Part shown: positions 56,366 through 64,000 of the stretch, piece after piece
Position numbering within the stretch: the first letter of the stretch is position 1
Layout: each line of letters starts with the position of its first letter
Assembly (NCBI GenBank): GCA_017427385.1
Contig: JAFRSW010000005.1
Location: 1-64,000, forward strand
DNA: 64,000 nucleotides
Reading direction: 5' to 3'
Source: Bacteroidales bacterium
Lineage (GTDB): Bacteria > Bacteroidota > Bacteroidia > Bacteroidales > UBA932
The notes under the pieces: generated by a model
Seen by the model: the letters and a program-made list of their open reading frames with translations, nothing else
What the model was told of the DNA's origin: nothing
Database searches by the model: none
Made by a program: the position numbers and the translations under genes

Positions 56366-57421
56366 TTAGAAATTCAGCGTGTATATTGCCCCACGCTTGT
56401 TATCGACGGTCGTTGTCAGAGTCTTCCGCGCAATCTCGATACTGTCTCCGTTCAGCATATAAGCATCCGAAGAGTCGTAACCGTACAAGTAAAGCGTGGA
56501 ACTGCTACTGAAGTCGTTGGAAATGCTGGGCAAATATGGATAATACATGATAAGTTGCCTTGCATCAAGGTCGTAATTTACTTCAATCCCAGAATATCGT
56601 TCTGGAGTGTAGTTCCCATCCCATGATCCACCTAAACCAAGCCCGATTGCTGTTCCGGATTTTGTATTCCCTCCAGATACAATTACCATTGAATTTGAAT
56701 TCCTCAAGCCATAGGTTATACCGGTATGAAAGCAATTGTCGGTACTACTTGCCACGCGTACTGCATATAGCTTCTTGCCTGCCCAGTCTTCCCGCAGGGT
56801 AGCGGTAATTTTCAGAATAGAGAAATAGTTTTTCAGTGAAACCGATGACAGCGCGCCAGCCGTTATGGTTCCGAATCCCATCATAAGACAGTCGTCTAAA
56901 TGTCGCAAGTTGTTACCTTTGCCACTTCTCGCCATTATCCTGTTAAATAGACTTACACCCACTTCCAGGTACGTAGTTCCCTGTGAAATGGAAACAATGC
57001 TTCCGCTTCCATGTTTCACCGATTGATAAGGCTCTGACGCTGTTTGGGTAACGGCCGGATAGATTACATAGTAATATGCTCCAGGAGTCCCGGTTATTGT
57101 ACCAGTAAATGTTGCGCTGGTTTTGCCGTTCCCACTGGAAAGCGTCAGGTTGTCGATAGTTTGAAGTGTGCTGGAACTTTCAGTGGCATCGTATGTTACC
57201 AATGTTAGTTGATCTCCTTCTTTCCAAGTGCACTTCAATGCGGAACCATCAACGCCATAACTTGTCTTAGTGTCTTCATCGCTCCCTTCAAGACTCACGG
57301 TAAGAGTAATTTCGTGGGTCTCCGTATCGATTTTGTTTTTATCCTTTACAGGATTATCCATTTTATTGCACGCTGCAAGGCATACCAGTGCAGATGCCAA
57401 GATAATAAGTGTCTTTTTCAT
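56366..57421 (-). CDS. fimbrillin-like lipoprotein
   Basis: 351 residues with lipobox LAAC (MKKTLIILASALVCLAAC). Fimbrillin/Mfa-like features: KTSYGVDGSALKCTWKEGDQ, then LTLVTYD; a PGAYYYVIYP strand; a LSSVSLKNYFSILKITATL strand. The end RGAIYTLNF is typical of strand-exchange C-termini. AT-richer than the core genes. It is preceded by a 47-codon gene and follows a second such cassette, all on the minus strand. Confidence 0.75.
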   Translation of the reverse strand: MKKTLIILASALVCLAACNKMDNPVKDKNKIDTETHEITLTVSLEGSDEDTKTSYGVDGSALKCTWKEGDQLTLVTYDATESSSTLQTIDNLTLSSGNGKTSATFTGTITGTPGAYYYVIYPAVTQTASEPYQSVKHGSGSIVSISQGTTYLEVGVSLFNRIMARSGKGNNLRHLDDCLMMGFGTITAGALSSVSLKNYFSILKITATLREDWAGKKLYAVRVASSTDNCFHTGITYGLRNSNSMVIVSGGNTKSGTAIGLGLGGSWDGNYTPERYSGIEVNYDLDARQLIMYYPYLPSISNDFSSSSTLYLYGYDSSDAYMLNGDSIEIARKTLTTTVDNKRGAIYTLNF

Positions 57422-57437
57422 AATTCTTTCCTCCTTT

Positions 57438-57581
57438 TTAGATTAATTCTCCTCCGTCTTCAAAACCGGGGGCAGGAACTGAATCAAAAGATGATCCCAC
57501 TAACAAATCGCAGAGTTTTCCTGCTGGTCCAATACTAATCACCTCTATTTCAGGTGAAGAATAAAATTGTTTTTTGTTCAT
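57438..57581 (-). CDS. 47-residue SPE-type peptide
   Basis: Reads MNKKQFYSSPEIEVISIGPA, then GKLCDLLVG and an acidic, Gly-rich end (GFEDGGELI). The YSSPEIEVI core and following Cys recall small Bacteroidetes peptides encoded upstream of fimbrillin-like genes. It lies 16 bp before the lipoprotein start at 57421. Function unknown; compare 3538 and 59043. Confidence 0.7.
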   Translation of the reverse strand: MNKKQFYSSPEIEVISIGPAGKLCDLLVGSSFDSVPAPGFEDGGELI

Positions 57582-57603
57582 AATTATTGATTGTTTAAGG
57601 TTG

Positions 57604-59031
57604 TTACTTGAAGATTACCGGGCGAATGGGTTGATAGGCAGCATTCGGGTAATAAACGCTCCAGCTACTGATGGTTTCGTGAGCGGACAGACAATAGTAC
57701 CTGCCGCTGGACTTATAGTATTCGGAAGTCCAATACTGCCCATCGGGGATGAAAATGGTTGTGCCTTCATATCCGGGGATGGATGATGTGACTGTGTTGC
57801 CGTTGGTTGCCCTGGATGTATCCCAGACAATGGAGATGAACGGCGTGGAAGGCACATCTCCCCATAAGATGTCCAAATGGCTGACTCCCGGGATCCTCCA
57901 GTCGCCACCCCAGTTTTTGGTCGCGGCATCGTAGCTGGCATTTCCACCGATGTCCATAGTCGACCCGGGCCTGTAGTAATTAGTGGAAGGAGACGGATTC
58001 ACGTCACCCCAGTAATAGGTATCTCCCAACACATCTATTGCAGATGCCCCGAGATTCCGGTCAGCGAAATAAAGTTTCTTCCCGTCTACCACGAGACCGA
58101 GGTCAACCATGGTGTGCCCGTTTGCATCCGGCGCAGCCTTGACCTCCGCCCAGGAGGTGCCTGCTACGGAGAACTCTCCCATATCGTAGATCTTCCCCCG
58201 TGCCGGCGTGAAGGAGTTGCCGCTTCCACGCACATACACCTTCCCATCCGTCGCAACGAAACTGAGGTCGAAGCCTTCCGGCATCTCCATGGGATAAACG
58301 CAGATGTAGTAGTCCTTTCCAGCCTCTATGTTGCCTGTCAGGATGATAGAGGTGGAATTCGAAGCAAGATTGTATGCGGGGGCCGCCTCCAATACCGGGG
58401 CTCCGCCATTCCACTCAAATTCCGCCTGCCCGCTTATCCTCACAAACATACCATCGGGCTGCCTTGCAGTCAGATAAATCTGCTTGCAGTCGAACTGGGG
58501 CGTCACTTTGAGCAGGGCAACGAGGGGCTTGAAAGAAAAGTCCCCCAGCGTTGCGCTGTGCGCAAGCATAAGGAAACAGTTCCTGTCGAAAGACCCTTCG
58601 GTTGCCGCCTGGTATGCATTCAGTTTGCAATAGTAATAATCCTTGCTATTCGCATAAGCCACGAATGCATCTATTCGTTCCTGAAATGGATACAGGGCCG
58701 TCCATCCTTCACTGCAAGCGGAGTAGATGCCGGTGGCATCCCCCGTGAACTGCGCGGTTGCGCTCAGACTGCCGGAAGAAAGGCTGAACGGCACGTTCGA
58801 GTCAGGAGCATAAACCCCTATCCTGTCGGTCGCCGACCAGATCAGCTGCATCTTGTTCGCAGCGGAACCGGTTGTGAGTTGGACTTTTGTGTCGCCGGAG
58901 CCATCCGCCGTGGCAGTAATGGTTATATACCCATCCGGCAGCGGAACAATATCTTCTGCTGGTGTGGATTCTATTTTGGAGCAGGCCAATGAAAATGCCC
59001 CGAAGGCCAGAATAATCAATGCTTTTTTCAT
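57604..59031 (-). CDS. surface lipoprotein with fimbrillin-like and FISUMP-type domains
   Basis: 475 residues from ATG 59031, giving lipobox SLAC (MKKALIILAFGAFSLAC). Residues about 30-300 are fimbrillin-like (MQLIWSATDRIGVYAPDSNV; FSFKPLVALLKVTPQFDCKQ). The C-terminal 170 residues resemble the Fibrobacter-succinogenes major paralogous domain: VDLGLVVDGKKLYFADRNLG, YYWGDVNPS, WGGDWRIPG, QYWTSEYYKSSGRYYCLS, IRPVIFK. Probably a surface adhesin or pilus-tip-like protein. A 45-codon gene precedes it by 11 bp. Confidence 0.78.
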   Translation of the reverse strand: MKKALIILAFGAFSLACSKIESTPAEDIVPLPDGYITITATADGSGDTKVQLTTGSAANKMQLIWSATDRIGVYAPDSNVPFSLSSGSLSATAQFTGDATGIYSACSEGWTALYPFQERIDAFVAYANSKDYYYCKLNAYQAATEGSFDRNCFLMLAHSATLGDFSFKPLVALLKVTPQFDCKQIYLTARQPDGMFVRISGQAEFEWNGGAPVLEAAPAYNLASNSTSIILTGNIEAGKDYYICVYPMEMPEGFDLSFVATDGKVYVRGSGNSFTPARGKIYDMGEFSVAGTSWAEVKAAPDANGHTMVDLGLVVDGKKLYFADRNLGASAIDVLGDTYYWGDVNPSPSTNYYRPGSTMDIGGNASYDAATKNWGGDWRIPGVSHLDILWGDVPSTPFISIVWDTSRATNGNTVTSSIPGYEGTTIFIPDGQYWTSEYYKSSGRYYCLSAHETISSWSVYYPNAAYQPIRPVIFK

Positions 59032-59042
59032 AACAGATCCTC

Positions 59043-59180
59043 CTACCATACAAATGTTTCTACATCCATCTCCTGCAGCGCCTCCTCGGTTTGGAGAAGG
59101 TTACTGGTGCAGATTACCCCTTCGCTTTTGAAGGAAAACACGAGCGCCTCCGGGCTTTCGTAATGGTTTTTCACTTTCAT
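59043..59180 (-). CDS. 45-residue SPE-type peptide
   Basis: Reads MKVKNHYESPEALVFSFKSE, then GVICTSNLLQTEEALQ and ends DVETFVW. The basic start, Y-x-SPE core, hydrophobic strand and Cys match the gene at 57438. It is directly upstream of the FISUMP-type lipoprotein. Function unknown. Confidence 0.7.
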   Translation of the reverse strand: MKVKNHYESPEALVFSFKSEGVICTSNLLQTEEALQEMDVETFVW

Positions 59181-59193
59181 AGACCTATAATGT

Positions 59194-59373
59194 TTATATT
59201 TTCAGCATTTCGTGTGCGGTGAGCCGGTTCACCTTGTCCCGCAGATACTCGTTCTCTTCCTGCAACTGTTTCATCTCGGCACGGTGTTCCTCTTCGGATC
59301 TGCGAAGAAGCCACCCGGCTCCTATCAGCACAACCAAAAACAAAAGGACTATTAGTGCCAGATACATTCTCAT
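59194..59373 (-). CDS. small membrane protein with coiled coil
   Basis: 59 residues from ATG 59373; a longer in-frame start at 59451 would put 26 polar residues before the membrane segment and is less likely. One membrane segment (MYLALIVLLFLVVLIGAGWL) is followed by a charged heptad-like helix (EEEHRAEMKQLQEENEYLRD). It may be the first gene of the minus-strand cassette run. Not recognised. Confidence 0.6.
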   Translation of the reverse strand: MRMYLALIVLLFLVVLIGAGWLLRRSEEEHRAEMKQLQEENEYLRDKVNRLTAHEMLKI

Positions 59374-59561
59374 AACTGATGTGTGCAAAAATGGGTTATA
59401 GGCGTCACTTTTGAATAATGATTTTTCAGTAATTTGCACTGCTGAGGCCATAATTTGGCCACAATCTCGATTACTTACATCACAAAATCTGCAAAGAAAA
59501 AGAAGAAACTTTTCCTTTTCTATGTAAAATTTTCTATCTTTGCAATCAAACTACACATTGT

Positions 59562-60194
59562 ATGTATCAGAAGAATCCCCTTATTCAATTTGCCGGAATA
59601 CCCGTTTCAGGAGCAGCGCTGAAGTCCTGCTTTTCTTCGCTGGCCCATCCGGAAAAGAAGATTCAGGCTCTTGAACAAAGCGGGGAACTTATACGGCTTA
59701 AGAGAAATCTCTACATAGTCAATAGGGACCTTTCCGGAAAACCAACCGACAAAGGCCTTTGCGCCAACCATATTTACGGCCCTTCATACGTATCTCTTCA
59801 CTGGGCACTCCGTTACTATGGCATGATTCCGGAAAGGGTCTACACTATAACTTCTGCAACCACAAAGCGCTCCCGCACATTTCAAACACCTGTGGGTCGT
59901 TATGCCTATTTTCAGGTGCCCGACAAATACTTCCCTATAGGAATAGAAAGCAAGGAAGATGGTGATGTGCATTATCTTATAGCCAGCAGGGAAAAGGCCC
60001 TGTGCGATCTGATTTTGCACGATAATTATGTGCCGAATCAGTCCATAAAGTCCCTGATTGCTTATCTCGAGGAAGATATGAGGCTGGATATGGACGTGGT
60101 ATCGGAACTTGACACCAATATCATAGAGCAGTGCGCCAGAATTGGCAGAAAGACTCAGATTTTTGAATACCTGATTAAAATAATCAAGCAATGA
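59562..60194 (+). CDS. AbiEi-family antitoxin (pair 2)
   Basis: 210 residues. An N-terminal winged helix (HPEKKIQALEQSGELIRLKR, then NLYIVNRDLSG) is followed by the AbiEi C-terminal domain (YGPSYVSLHWALRYYGMIPE, then TITSATTKRSRTFQTPVGRY). It should neutralise the nucleotidyltransferase toxin downstream, which it overlaps by 4 bp. The -7 box TATCTTTG (59535-59542) forms one arm of a TGCAAAGA/TCTTTGCA inverted repeat (59490-59497, 59537-59544), a possible operator. Confidence 0.85.
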   Translation: MYQKNPLIQFAGIPVSGAALKSCFSSLAHPEKKIQALEQSGELIRLKRNLYIVNRDLSGKPTDKGLCANHIYGPSYVSLHWALRYYGMIPERVYTITSATTKRSRTFQTPVGRYAYFQVPDKYFPIGIESKEDGDVHYLIASREKALCDLILHDNYVPNQSIKSLIAYLEEDMRLDMDVVSELDTNIIEQCARIGRKTQIFEYLIKIIKQ

Positions 60195-61027
60195 CCACTT
60201 ACGAATCTATGTTGGCAAAGTATAGCCAACAGGGCGGAGGAGTTGTTCCTCCTAATGCCGAGCAGGAGATCTGCCAGAAAATCGCACTTGCCGGCCTATG
60301 CCGTGGCGGTTTCTTCGACCATGCCGCCTTCTATGGCGGCACCTGCCTGAGGCTTTTCCACGGATTGCCCAGATTCTCGGAAGACCTCGACTTTTCCCTC
60401 ATCGAAAAACGGGATGATATCCATCTCGAGAATTATTTCGATGCCATTCGTGAAGAGTTCAAAATCGCAGGGTTCGAAGTAATCATAAACAAAAAGGAAA
60501 AGAAGATGTTCGGCCGTGTGGAGTCTGCTTTCCTGAAAGAAAACACCGAGGCCTACGACATCAAATTCCAGACAAAGAAAACCGTCAAGGTCAAGATTGA
60601 GTTAGATACAGACCCTCCTCTTCTTTTCAACACTGAGCAGAAGGTTCTCCTTGATCCGTATTCATTCATGGCACGTTGTGTCACCCTGCCGGACCTGTTC
60701 GCCGGCAAGATGCACGCTCTTGTATATAGGGCGTGGAAAAGGCGCGTAAAGGGGCGGGACTGGTTTGACTTCGAGTGGTATGTACGCAACGAAGTCCCGC
60801 TGGATTTCAAGCATCTTCAAGCCAGAATCAAAGAATTCAATGGCGAGGATGTCAGCTTGGATGATTTCAAGAATATGTTGCGGCAGAAACTGGCCACCAC
60901 AGATATTGAAGCTGTCAAGGAGGATGTTATTTATTACATTGACAGTCAGACACTTCGCCAGCTGGACTTCTGGTCCAACGACTATTTCCTGCAGCTGGCA
61001 GACCATATGAACATAATCAACGGATGA
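60191..61027 (+). CDS. AbiEii-family nucleotidyltransferase toxin (pair 2)
   Basis: 278 residues. Nucleotidyltransferase motif GGTCLRLFHG (49-58) and SEDLDFSL with catalytic Asp65 and Asp67. Further family strings are VKIELDTDPPLLFNTEQKVL and DLFAGKMHALVYRAWKRRVK, then GRDWFDFEWYV. Only distantly similar to pair 1, so the two pairs are unlikely to be recent duplicates. The next gene overlaps its stop by 4 bp (ATGA). Confidence 0.88.
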   Translation: MTTYESMLAKYSQQGGGVVPPNAEQEICQKIALAGLCRGGFFDHAAFYGGTCLRLFHGLPRFSEDLDFSLIEKRDDIHLENYFDAIREEFKIAGFEVIINKKEKKMFGRVESAFLKENTEAYDIKFQTKKTVKVKIELDTDPPLLFNTEQKVLLDPYSFMARCVTLPDLFAGKMHALVYRAWKRRVKGRDWFDFEWYVRNEVPLDFKHLQARIKEFNGEDVSLDDFKNMLRQKLATTDIEAVKEDVIYYIDSQTLRQLDFWSNDYFLQLADHMNIING

Positions 61028-62427
61028 TGATAATGAGATTGATGTATTACGCGGTGTTGGCCGTGGTTATGGCGGAAAGCCTGATCGTGCAGGCCGGCAA
61101 GGATGTATCGTCCCAGAAGTACGATGCGGCGATGGAGAAGGCGCTGATGGCGCTGGAGCAATCGGAGGGGCAGCCCCGGATAAAGGTACAGGCCCTGCAG
61201 ACAATCGTCGGCATTGATATCATGACCAGCCGCGATGCGGATGCCTGGGGGAAGGCCCTGGAGGCCGAGACCATCGCCAGGAAACATGGGCTCGACAAGG
61301 AGCTGGCCGGCATACTCATCTCCAAGGCCAAGCTCTGCTCCTACGCCGAAATCTCCCCCGAAACGGGGCGCAACGACGAGGGGCTGGAGTATGCAAACGA
61401 GGCCCTGCGGATTGCAGAAACCATAAAGGAGCCCGAGCTGGAGGCGGAAGCGTGCTTTGTCATTGGCTCCCTCTACATCAACAAGAACCGCTGGAGCGAC
61501 CCCATCGACCAGGGCATCTACCGCACGGCCGGGGAGTGGCTGGACCGCGGGCAGGCGATTGCCGACACCCACAACATCGAACGCCTCCGCCGGAACGGTG
61601 TCCTCTTCCGTTCGCGCTGGTTCCAGCAGGGGGACCGGAATGAGGAGGCGCTTGCCTACTTCTCCAACGCCCGCGAGGCCCTTCCGGAAGATGACCATCT
61701 GATGGCGAGTGCCCTGGACGACCGCCTGGTGCGGCTCCACACCCGTACCGGGGATGCCCAGGCAGCCCTGGATGCCCACGACGATTATGTGCGGGAGATC
61801 ACCCGCTACATGAACCAGAAATCGGATGAGACCCTACAGGAGATGGAAACCCGCTTCGAGGTGCAGGAGAAAGAGCGTAAGCTAGAGCGGCGCGGCTATC
61901 AGATTACCCTTCTCCTGATGCTGGTGCTGCTGGCGGCTGCCATCATAGTGATAGCCGTGAACCACATCCGGCGTGTGCGCCGCCGCAACGACGAGCTCAA
62001 GCGCATCAACGACACCAAGGAGCAGCTGATAGAGATTCTTTCCAAAGACCTGCGGAACCCGGCGCAGGCATACAGGTCCGACCTGGAAAAGCTGTCGGAG
62101 GATGCCGCCACGCTCGATTCCGGCCAGATCCGCGAGCGCTGCCGCAAGATCGCGGAGAGCGCCCAGTCTATGAACGAAGATGTGGCCAGATACGTGGGCG
62201 ACCTGCTGATAGAGCGGGGACGCCGGATCGCAGACCTAGGCCTCTCCAAGCGCGAGATAGAGATCATCCGCCTGAGTTCGGAAGGCCTCACCGCAGCCCA
62301 GATCGCAGATAAACTGTTCCTCAGCGTCCACACTGTCAACACCCATCGCCAGCGCATCTACGCCAAGATGGATGTGAAGAATGTCTCAGATATGCTTCAC
62401 GCAGCCAGCGAGCTGGGGATAATCTAG
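61024..62427 (+). CDS. TPR-membrane-LuxR regulator with degenerate histidine-kinase H-box
   Basis: 467 residues. An N-terminal hydrophobic leader is followed by TPR-like helices (about 30-260), one membrane segment (294-312), a coiled coil, and a HisKA-like helix in which the H-box reads ILSKDLRNPAQAY: Lys341 replaces the phospho-accepting His. A LuxR HTH fills 404-467 (LSKREIEIIRLSSEGLTAAQ, TVNTHRQRIYAKM). No kinase ATPase domain is present. Likely a membrane sensor-regulator. It starts by an ATGA overlap with the AbiEii toxin; an alternative ATG lies at 61033. Confidence 0.85.
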   Translation: MMIMRLMYYAVLAVVMAESLIVQAGKDVSSQKYDAAMEKALMALEQSEGQPRIKVQALQTIVGIDIMTSRDADAWGKALEAETIARKHGLDKELAGILISKAKLCSYAEISPETGRNDEGLEYANEALRIAETIKEPELEAEACFVIGSLYINKNRWSDPIDQGIYRTAGEWLDRGQAIADTHNIERLRRNGVLFRSRWFQQGDRNEEALAYFSNAREALPEDDHLMASALDDRLVRLHTRTGDAQAALDAHDDYVREITRYMNQKSDETLQEMETRFEVQEKERKLERRGYQITLLLMLVLLAAAIIVIAVNHIRRVRRRNDELKRINDTKEQLIEILSKDLRNPAQAYRSDLEKLSEDAATLDSGQIRERCRKIAESAQSMNEDVARYVGDLLIERGRRIADLGLSKREIEIIRLSSEGLTAAQIADKLFLSVHTVNTHRQRIYAKMDVKNVSDMLHAASELGII

Positions 62428-63887
62428 TAGCTGAACACGTAGTCGTAGTCGGCTCCGCCGGCACCGATGCGGAAGGTGTGGACCTCGCGGGTGGCGGGCT
62501 TGACGGCGACGACGTCGATGCAGAGGGTTTCCTTATAATCGAAGAATGCGTGGCGGTTGGTGGGCAGCATCAGGTCCGGAACGACCCAGCCGTAACCCTG
62601 GGAGACGAAGTAGTTCACACCCTTGTAGTTGATGTAGTCGTTGGTGTGGCTGTCCCCAGTGACCATCGCCACGATAGTGCGCTTCTGCGCATACTCCGAC
62701 AGCATATCCATGATGGCATTGTTCTGGGTATCCGTCAGCTCAACGGGTTTACTGATAGTCCAGCGGCCCATGGGATGCGGCATGTAGTGTGCCAGCACTA
62801 TGATATTGGTGGCGGGGTCCGTAGCCTCGAGCAGGTCGCCAAGCCAGGCAAGTTCCTCATTTCCATAAAGATAGTAGGCCTCACCCTGGGTACGGGTGGT
62901 GCAGCTGTTAAGGAACACGATGCGGAAGTTCTTCTCGGGGATATCGTAGTAGCCATAGGTCCTTTCGGGAGTCAGATGGAGATTGCCTCCCGCACGCTTC
63001 TCCCAGGGCTTCTGGAAGAAATCCTGCAGCTCCTGCTCGGTATGAAGGCGCCCCTCACCGGCATCCCAGTCGTGGTTGCCGGGAGCATAGAGCCAGATGC
63101 CGTCGTACTTGTCCATCTGGGCGCGGACGTTGTCGAGGATCCACTTCGAATATTTGGCATCCACGGTTGCGGGATAGGCGTTCAGGCCGATGTCCCCGAG
63201 GTTCACCATGAAGTCGGCGTCGAACTGATTTGCGGCGACGGTTGCATAGCCTATGTGCTTGTAGCTGAAGCGGCCGCAGGTGTGAACGTCGGTAAGGATG
63301 GGATAAACCAGCACCTCGTCATCCCCCTTCCAGGCTGCAAAGCGCTTGTAGGCCTCCTTTACCTGGGGTTTCACGAAGGCATGCTTGCTGGTGGCGCGGT
63401 CTTCCCTGTAAAGATGGGTGTCGTCGAGCTCCCTCTCCTTGATGGTGGGCGTCGAATAACGGAACACCATCGACTGGCTCTTATCGTAGTCGAACCATTC
63501 CACTTTTATGGCGTGTTTACCCTTTTTGAGCACCTTGACTGCCTTCTCCTCGATAGGGCCGCGGGCGCCGTCGCTGTTGATCAACATCTCTCCGTCGACG
63601 TAGAGCTTGCTGCCATCGTCGGTGGTCAGGACAAAGGTATATTCCTCTTCTGTCTTGACTTTAAGCTCCGTTTCGAAAACGGCGCAGAAGTGGTTCTTGG
63701 TGTCGTCTATGCCTTCCAGGTCCAGATTGGCCTTCACACCCACGACAGCGGGTTCGCCGAGGGTGGAAAAATCCGGAAGATGCCTTTCCGGCCAGTCGTA
63801 CCAGATTTTGTAAGAGACTTTGGGAGTGGCGGTGCAGCCGGCAAGGAGAGCGGCCGCAACAAAAGCGATAGATAGTTTCTTCAGCAT
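62424..63887 (-). CDS. lipoprotein with PA14-like and metallophosphoesterase domains
   Basis: 487 residues with lipobox LAGC (MLKKLSIAFVAAALLAGC). Residues about 25-150 are PA14-like, a sugar-binding beta fold (EEYTFVLTTDDGSKLYVDGE). Residues about 190-480 are a calcineurin-like phosphoesterase: LTDVHTCGRF, NLGDIGLN, APGNHDWD, LAHYMPHP and VTGDSHTND (the usual GHxH becomes GDSHTND). Likely a surface or periplasmic phosphatase acting on glycan-linked or nucleotide substrates; not proven. Convergent overlap of 4 bp with the LuxR gene. Confidence 0.87.
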   Translation of the reverse strand: MLKKLSIAFVAAALLAGCTATPKVSYKIWYDWPERHLPDFSTLGEPAVVGVKANLDLEGIDDTKNHFCAVFETELKVKTEEEYTFVLTTDDGSKLYVDGEMLINSDGARGPIEEKAVKVLKKGKHAIKVEWFDYDKSQSMVFRYSTPTIKERELDDTHLYREDRATSKHAFVKPQVKEAYKRFAAWKGDDEVLVYPILTDVHTCGRFSYKHIGYATVAANQFDADFMVNLGDIGLNAYPATVDAKYSKWILDNVRAQMDKYDGIWLYAPGNHDWDAGEGRLHTEQELQDFFQKPWEKRAGGNLHLTPERTYGYYDIPEKNFRIVFLNSCTTRTQGEAYYLYGNEELAWLGDLLEATDPATNIIVLAHYMPHPMGRWTISKPVELTDTQNNAIMDMLSEYAQKRTIVAMVTGDSHTNDYINYKGVNYFVSQGYGWVVPDLMLPTNRHAFFDYKETLCIDVVAVKPATREVHTFRIGAGGADYDYVFSY

Positions 63888-63896
63888 AGTGTTACT

Positions 63897-64000
63897 TTAT
63901 TTCCTCAGACGGGCCACGGCATGTTCGAGGCTCTCGGAGGGTTCTATAATGTTATAATCTTTCCAATAATCGGGGTCCAGGAATTCGGCGGCGCGGTCAT
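63897..64000 (-). CDS. C-terminus of a carboxypeptidase-regulatory-like surface protein (cut by window edge)
   Basis: Only the last 33 codons are inside the window: DRAAEFLDPDYWKDYNIIEP, then SESLEHAVARLRK. This ending recalls Bacteroidetes proteins with a CarboxypepD_reg-like domain. Identification from the tail alone is tentative. The stop lies 9 bp upstream of the PA14-phosphoesterase start, so the two may be co-transcribed. Confidence 0.45.
   Translation of the reverse strand, partial: DRAAEFLDPDYWKDYNIIEPSESLEHAVARLRK

Overview
The window looks like a chromosomal segment of an uncultured member of the Bacteroidales. The evidence is the promoter style (TAnnTTTG at -7, often with TTTG 19-20 bp upstream), the many SPII lipoproteins with Cys lipoboxes, fimbrillin-like and FISUMP-type surface lipoproteins, a DUF5686 protein, QueH, and a SufBCD cluster. 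Core genes are GC-rich. A few accessory genes are visibly AT-richer (the 21.9-23.8 kb lipoprotein, the transposase at 50.5 kb, the 56.4 kb lipoprotein). Family- or genus-level placement is not possible from this sequence alone.

Layout. 0-0.8 kb: the 5' part of a 23S rRNA gene on the minus strand, with its own promoter and boxA-like leader and no 16S gene beside it. 0.9-3.7 kb: DUF2442 protein and a small-peptide/lipoprotein cassette. 3.7-6.9 kb: oligopeptide transporter and peptidase T, convergent. 6.7-11.8 kb: envelope operon (lipoprotein PPIase, SurA-like PPIase, OstA-like protein). 11.9-18.2 kb: H1-like protein, NlpC/P60 hydrolase, PBP4, sugar-kinase-like protein, histidine phosphatase. 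18.2-18.9 kb: tRNA-Gln, tRNA-Met and two repeat types. 18.9-27.1 kb: flavin-reductase-like lipoprotein, condensation-like acyltransferase with a divergent LytTR regulator, Na/Pi transporter fused to PhoU and a winged-helix domain, PncA, IspF. 27.2-32.3 kb: plus-strand run with MutL, rhomboid protease, TsaC, RsmE, ApbE. 32.3-38.4 kb: small lipoprotein, XRE regulator, flotillin/NfeD, hemerythrin-LuxR regulator, AbiE-type toxin-antitoxin pair 1, QueH. 38.4-38.8 kb: a palindrome array filling the space between the queH and galE promoters. 38.8-46.5 kb: GalE, phosphodiesterase, acyltransferase, tRNA-Leu, S16, RimM, DUF5686, IspE. 46.5-56.3 kb: SufDCB, AroC, a Y1 transposase with small relatives, a glycerol-1-phosphate dehydrogenase-like protein and an AroD-AroA fusion. 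56.4-64 kb: two more small-peptide/lipoprotein cassettes, AbiE pair 2, a TPR-LuxR regulator, a PA14 phosphoesterase and the end of one further gene.

The most unusual content is repetitive and architectural. At least four dispersed repeat classes occur: (1) a ~28-bp motif and its ~75-bp inverted composite, carried in frame inside ostA-like, mutL and ispE; (2) a ~100-bp structured element, intergenic at 18.5 kb and in frame inside the aroD part of aroDA; (3) 34-35-bp palindromes spaced exactly 52 bp apart at 18.7 kb and 38.5 kb; (4) 106-bp elements with terminal inverted repeats and a fixed internal hairpin around a Y1/REP-type transposase. Unusual fusions are Na/Pi transporter-PhoU-PhoB-type winged helix, and type I dehydroquinase-EPSP synthase. 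Several genes have the -7 box only 4-7 nt before the ATG, which suggests leaderless or near-leaderless mRNAs.

Functions group into peptide uptake and digestion (OPT, PepT), envelope biogenesis (PPIases, OstA-like, PBP4, NlpC/P60), isoprenoid precursors (IspE, IspF), the shikimate pathway (AroC, AroD-AroA), Fe-S assembly (Suf), and translation and tRNA modification (S16, RimM, RsmE, TsaC, QueH).
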